Shown here piece by piece: positions 5,164 through 6,415 of a stretch of 6,415 nt of DNA; the stretch's first letter is position 1, and every line of letters starts with the position of its first letter. Below the pieces are notes generated by a model. The model saw only the letters and a list, made by a program, of their open reading frames with translations. It ran no database searches and was not told the origin of the DNA. The position numbers and the translations under genes were made by a program. The stretch is from Dokdonella_A sp040002595 (GTDB lineage: Bacteria > Pseudomonadota > Gammaproteobacteria > Xanthomonadales > Rhodanobacteraceae), in the NCBI GenBank assembly GCA_040002595.1, contig JBDUED010000142.1:1-6415 (forward strand), in the 5' to 3' direction.

Positions 5164-6415
5164 CTAATCGAAGCCGTTGTCGAAGATCGTGTCTATGACG
5201 ACGCGGCCGGCGAGAAAGCTGGTCACGTCCGTGGCGGTCCTTGTGACACCGCCAAACACGAGGTAGCCATCCTGGATGCGTCCGCGCACGGCGGCGTCGA
5301 ACAAATCGCCTGCAAGGTTCAGTCCGATGACTTTCTTGCCGGCAAAGCCGAAGCTGGGATCGAGTTGGCCATTTACATCGAGGCGTGCCAGCCCGATGTC
5401 GGTATCGGTGGCAGATACCGGTACGAATCCGACAAGTACGAGTTTGCCGTCGGCTTGCAGAGCCGCTCCGTACGGAATGTCATTGTTGTCGCCGCCGAGG
5501 TCGAACGGGATGGTGACCTTGCCGCCATTGCCGTAGCTCGGATCGGGCGTGCCGTCCGGCAGCAGTTTGACCACGGCAAAGTCGTAACCGTTGTCCGTGG
5601 CGACTCCGGTCATGAAAATCGAGCCATCTGGGGCGGCGATCAGCTCCAGCACTTCATCGTCCAGAGTGCCGCCGATATCAAAGGCGACCGTGACGCGCCC
5701 GTCGCCACCGAAATTCGGGTCCAAGGCGCCACTCGGCGTGAGCCGTGCGATCGCCATGTCGAATGAATTAGCTGCCCCTTTCTCGGCAATGCCAGCGACG
5801 AGGATATTGCCGGCTGCATCGATCGCAACGCTGGACGCGATTTCCTTCTTGAATGTGGGGTCGAGATCGAAATGGAAGGTCAAGCGCCCATCGCCGTCAA
5901 AGCTGGTATCGCGGCTGCCATCGATATTCAAGCGCGCGACGGCGAAATCGGTATCTTCTCCGGTGATTTCGGCAGTGCCGACGACAATCAGCTTGCCGTT
6001 CGCGAGCTGCGCGCCGTCGAGTGCACGGTCGGCATTGGTGAGTCCGAGATCGAAGTTGACGTAGGCCTTGCCATCGCCACTGAACGTGTTATCCAGCGTG
6101 CCGTCGGTGTTGAAGCGCACCAGTTTGAAGTCCGAGTCATCGCCGCTGACTCCCGTATCGGGTCCTTCGCCGATCATCACGATCTTGCCATCGCTCTGCA
6201 CTATTGTGTTGAACGAAAAATCATAAGCAGCACCGCTGCCCACCGCGACCGTGGTCTTGCCATCGAAACTGAAACTGGTGTCGGGCAGGCCATCGCGGGT
6301 CAGCCGTGCCACGGCAAAGTCGGTGCCAGTGGCAATACCGCTTTCGACCGTCCCACCAAGTACGATTTTTCCGTCCGGCGCGATGGCGAGGCCATAGGCC
6401 GTCGCCGTGGTGCCG
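5164..6415 (-). CDS. Delta-60 repeat (DUF5122 beta-propeller) protein, copy 3, 5'-truncated
   Basis: The frame ends at TAG 5164-5166 and stays open to the right edge, giving 416 visible residues. The GTG at 6310-6312 is only an internal valine of the repeat sequence FAVARL, not a start, because matching repeat sequence continues upstream (PDGKIVLGG, visible residues 13-21). Alignment with copies 1 and 2 suggests about 45 residues are missing, including a signal peptide and the beginning of repeat 1. Six full repeats follow, then the tail DTIFDNGFD, which ends in Asp where the paralogues have Glu. It is the most diverged of the three copies. Its Asp-Gly turns are unusually regular, with SGDG, DGDG and GGDG in repeats 3-5. 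Like its paralogues it is probably exported; function is unknown. Confidence 0.92.
   Translation of the reverse strand, partial: GTTATAYGLAIAPDGKIVLGGTVESGIATGTDFAVARLTRDGLPDTSFSFDGKTTVAVGSGAAYDFSFNTIVQSDGKIVMIGEGPDTGVSGDDSDFKLVRFNTDGTLDNTFSGDGKAYVNFDLGLTNADRALDGAQLANGKLIVVGTAEITGEDTDFAVARLNIDGSRDTSFDGDGRLTFHFDLDPTFKKEIASSVAIDAAGNILVAGIAEKGAANSFDMAIARLTPSGALDPNFGGDGRVTVAFDIGGTLDDEVLELIAAPDGSIFMTGVATDNGYDFAVVKLLPDGTPDPSYGNGGKVTIPFDLGGDNNDIPYGAALQADGKLVLVGFVPVSATDTDIGLARLDVNGQLDPSFGFAGKKVIGLNLAGDLFDAAVRGRIQDGYLVFGGVTRTATDVTSFLAGRVVIDTIFDNGFD
5194..6415 (-). repeat. Delta-60 protein repeats in copy 3 (six complete, one partial)
   Basis: Counting visible residues from the right edge, the partial first repeat is 1-41. 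The complete ones are 42-104, 105-165, 166-228, 229-287, 288-348 and 349-407. Repeat 2 opens with DTSFSFDG and repeat 4 has SRD and VAID, the same marks as repeats 2 and 4 in the other copies, which fixes the numbering. The last repeat lacks the DGKI core (it has QDGYL) but keeps the basic pair GKK. Confidence 0.88.

Noticed and set aside
6310..6312. GTG as the start of copy 3
   Set aside because: It encodes the Val of an internal FAVARL repeat strand, and matching repeat sequence continues upstream to the window edge.
376..6415. Repetitive DNA as a CRISPR array or mobile-element repeat
   Set aside because: The periodicity of about 180 bases follows the reading frame and encodes the delta-60 repeat. 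Repeats are diverged at DNA level, with no uniform spacers or terminal inverted repeats.

Overview
Every convincing gene in this 6.4 kb window is on the minus strand, so transcription runs from the right edge to the left edge. In that order the window holds: a 5'-truncated secreted delta-60 repeat protein (copy 3, 5164-6415), a complete paralogue (copy 2, 3697-5109), an APC-superfamily amino acid permease (1903-3510), a third delta-60 repeat paralogue (copy 1, 376-1797), and a 3'-truncated VOC/glyoxalase-fold protein (1-347). Coding density is high. Gaps are 54, 186, 105 and 28 nt, and no gene-free stretch reaches 300 bases. I see no RNA gene, CRISPR array, insertion sequence or integrase.

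The DNA is moderately GC-rich and the starts carry ordinary Shine-Dalgarno sequences and Sec-type signal peptides, which fits a Gram-negative proteobacterium. All three delta-60 proteins end in a D-x-I-F-x-x-G-F-[ED] tail at the stop codon. From memory (unverified) such tails recur on exported proteins of Xanthomonadales, especially Rhodanobacteraceae such as Dokdonella. I therefore lean to that order, with low certainty.

The notable content is the family of three paralogues. Copies 1 and 2 each have a signal peptide, seven repeats of about 60 residues and the short tail. Copy 3 shows six full repeats, most of a first one and the tail. Position-specific marks (for example DTSFSFDG in repeat 2, [ST]RD and VAID in repeat 4, a basic pair in repeat 7) are shared by the same-numbered repeat in different copies. 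The seven-repeat gene therefore existed before it was multiplied. Seven repeats suggest a seven-bladed beta-propeller, but no ligand or activity can be read from the sequence.

The permease lies between copies 2 and 1 and shows no obvious functional link to them. Copies 3 and 2 (54 nt apart) and copy 1 with the VOC gene (28 nt apart) may be co-transcribed. The permease has a 186-nt leader and could have its own promoter. I find no convincing new multi-gene system. The best leads are the C-terminal tail, the collinear paralogue array that may continue past the right edge, and a possible RNA structure over the copy 2 ribosome binding site.
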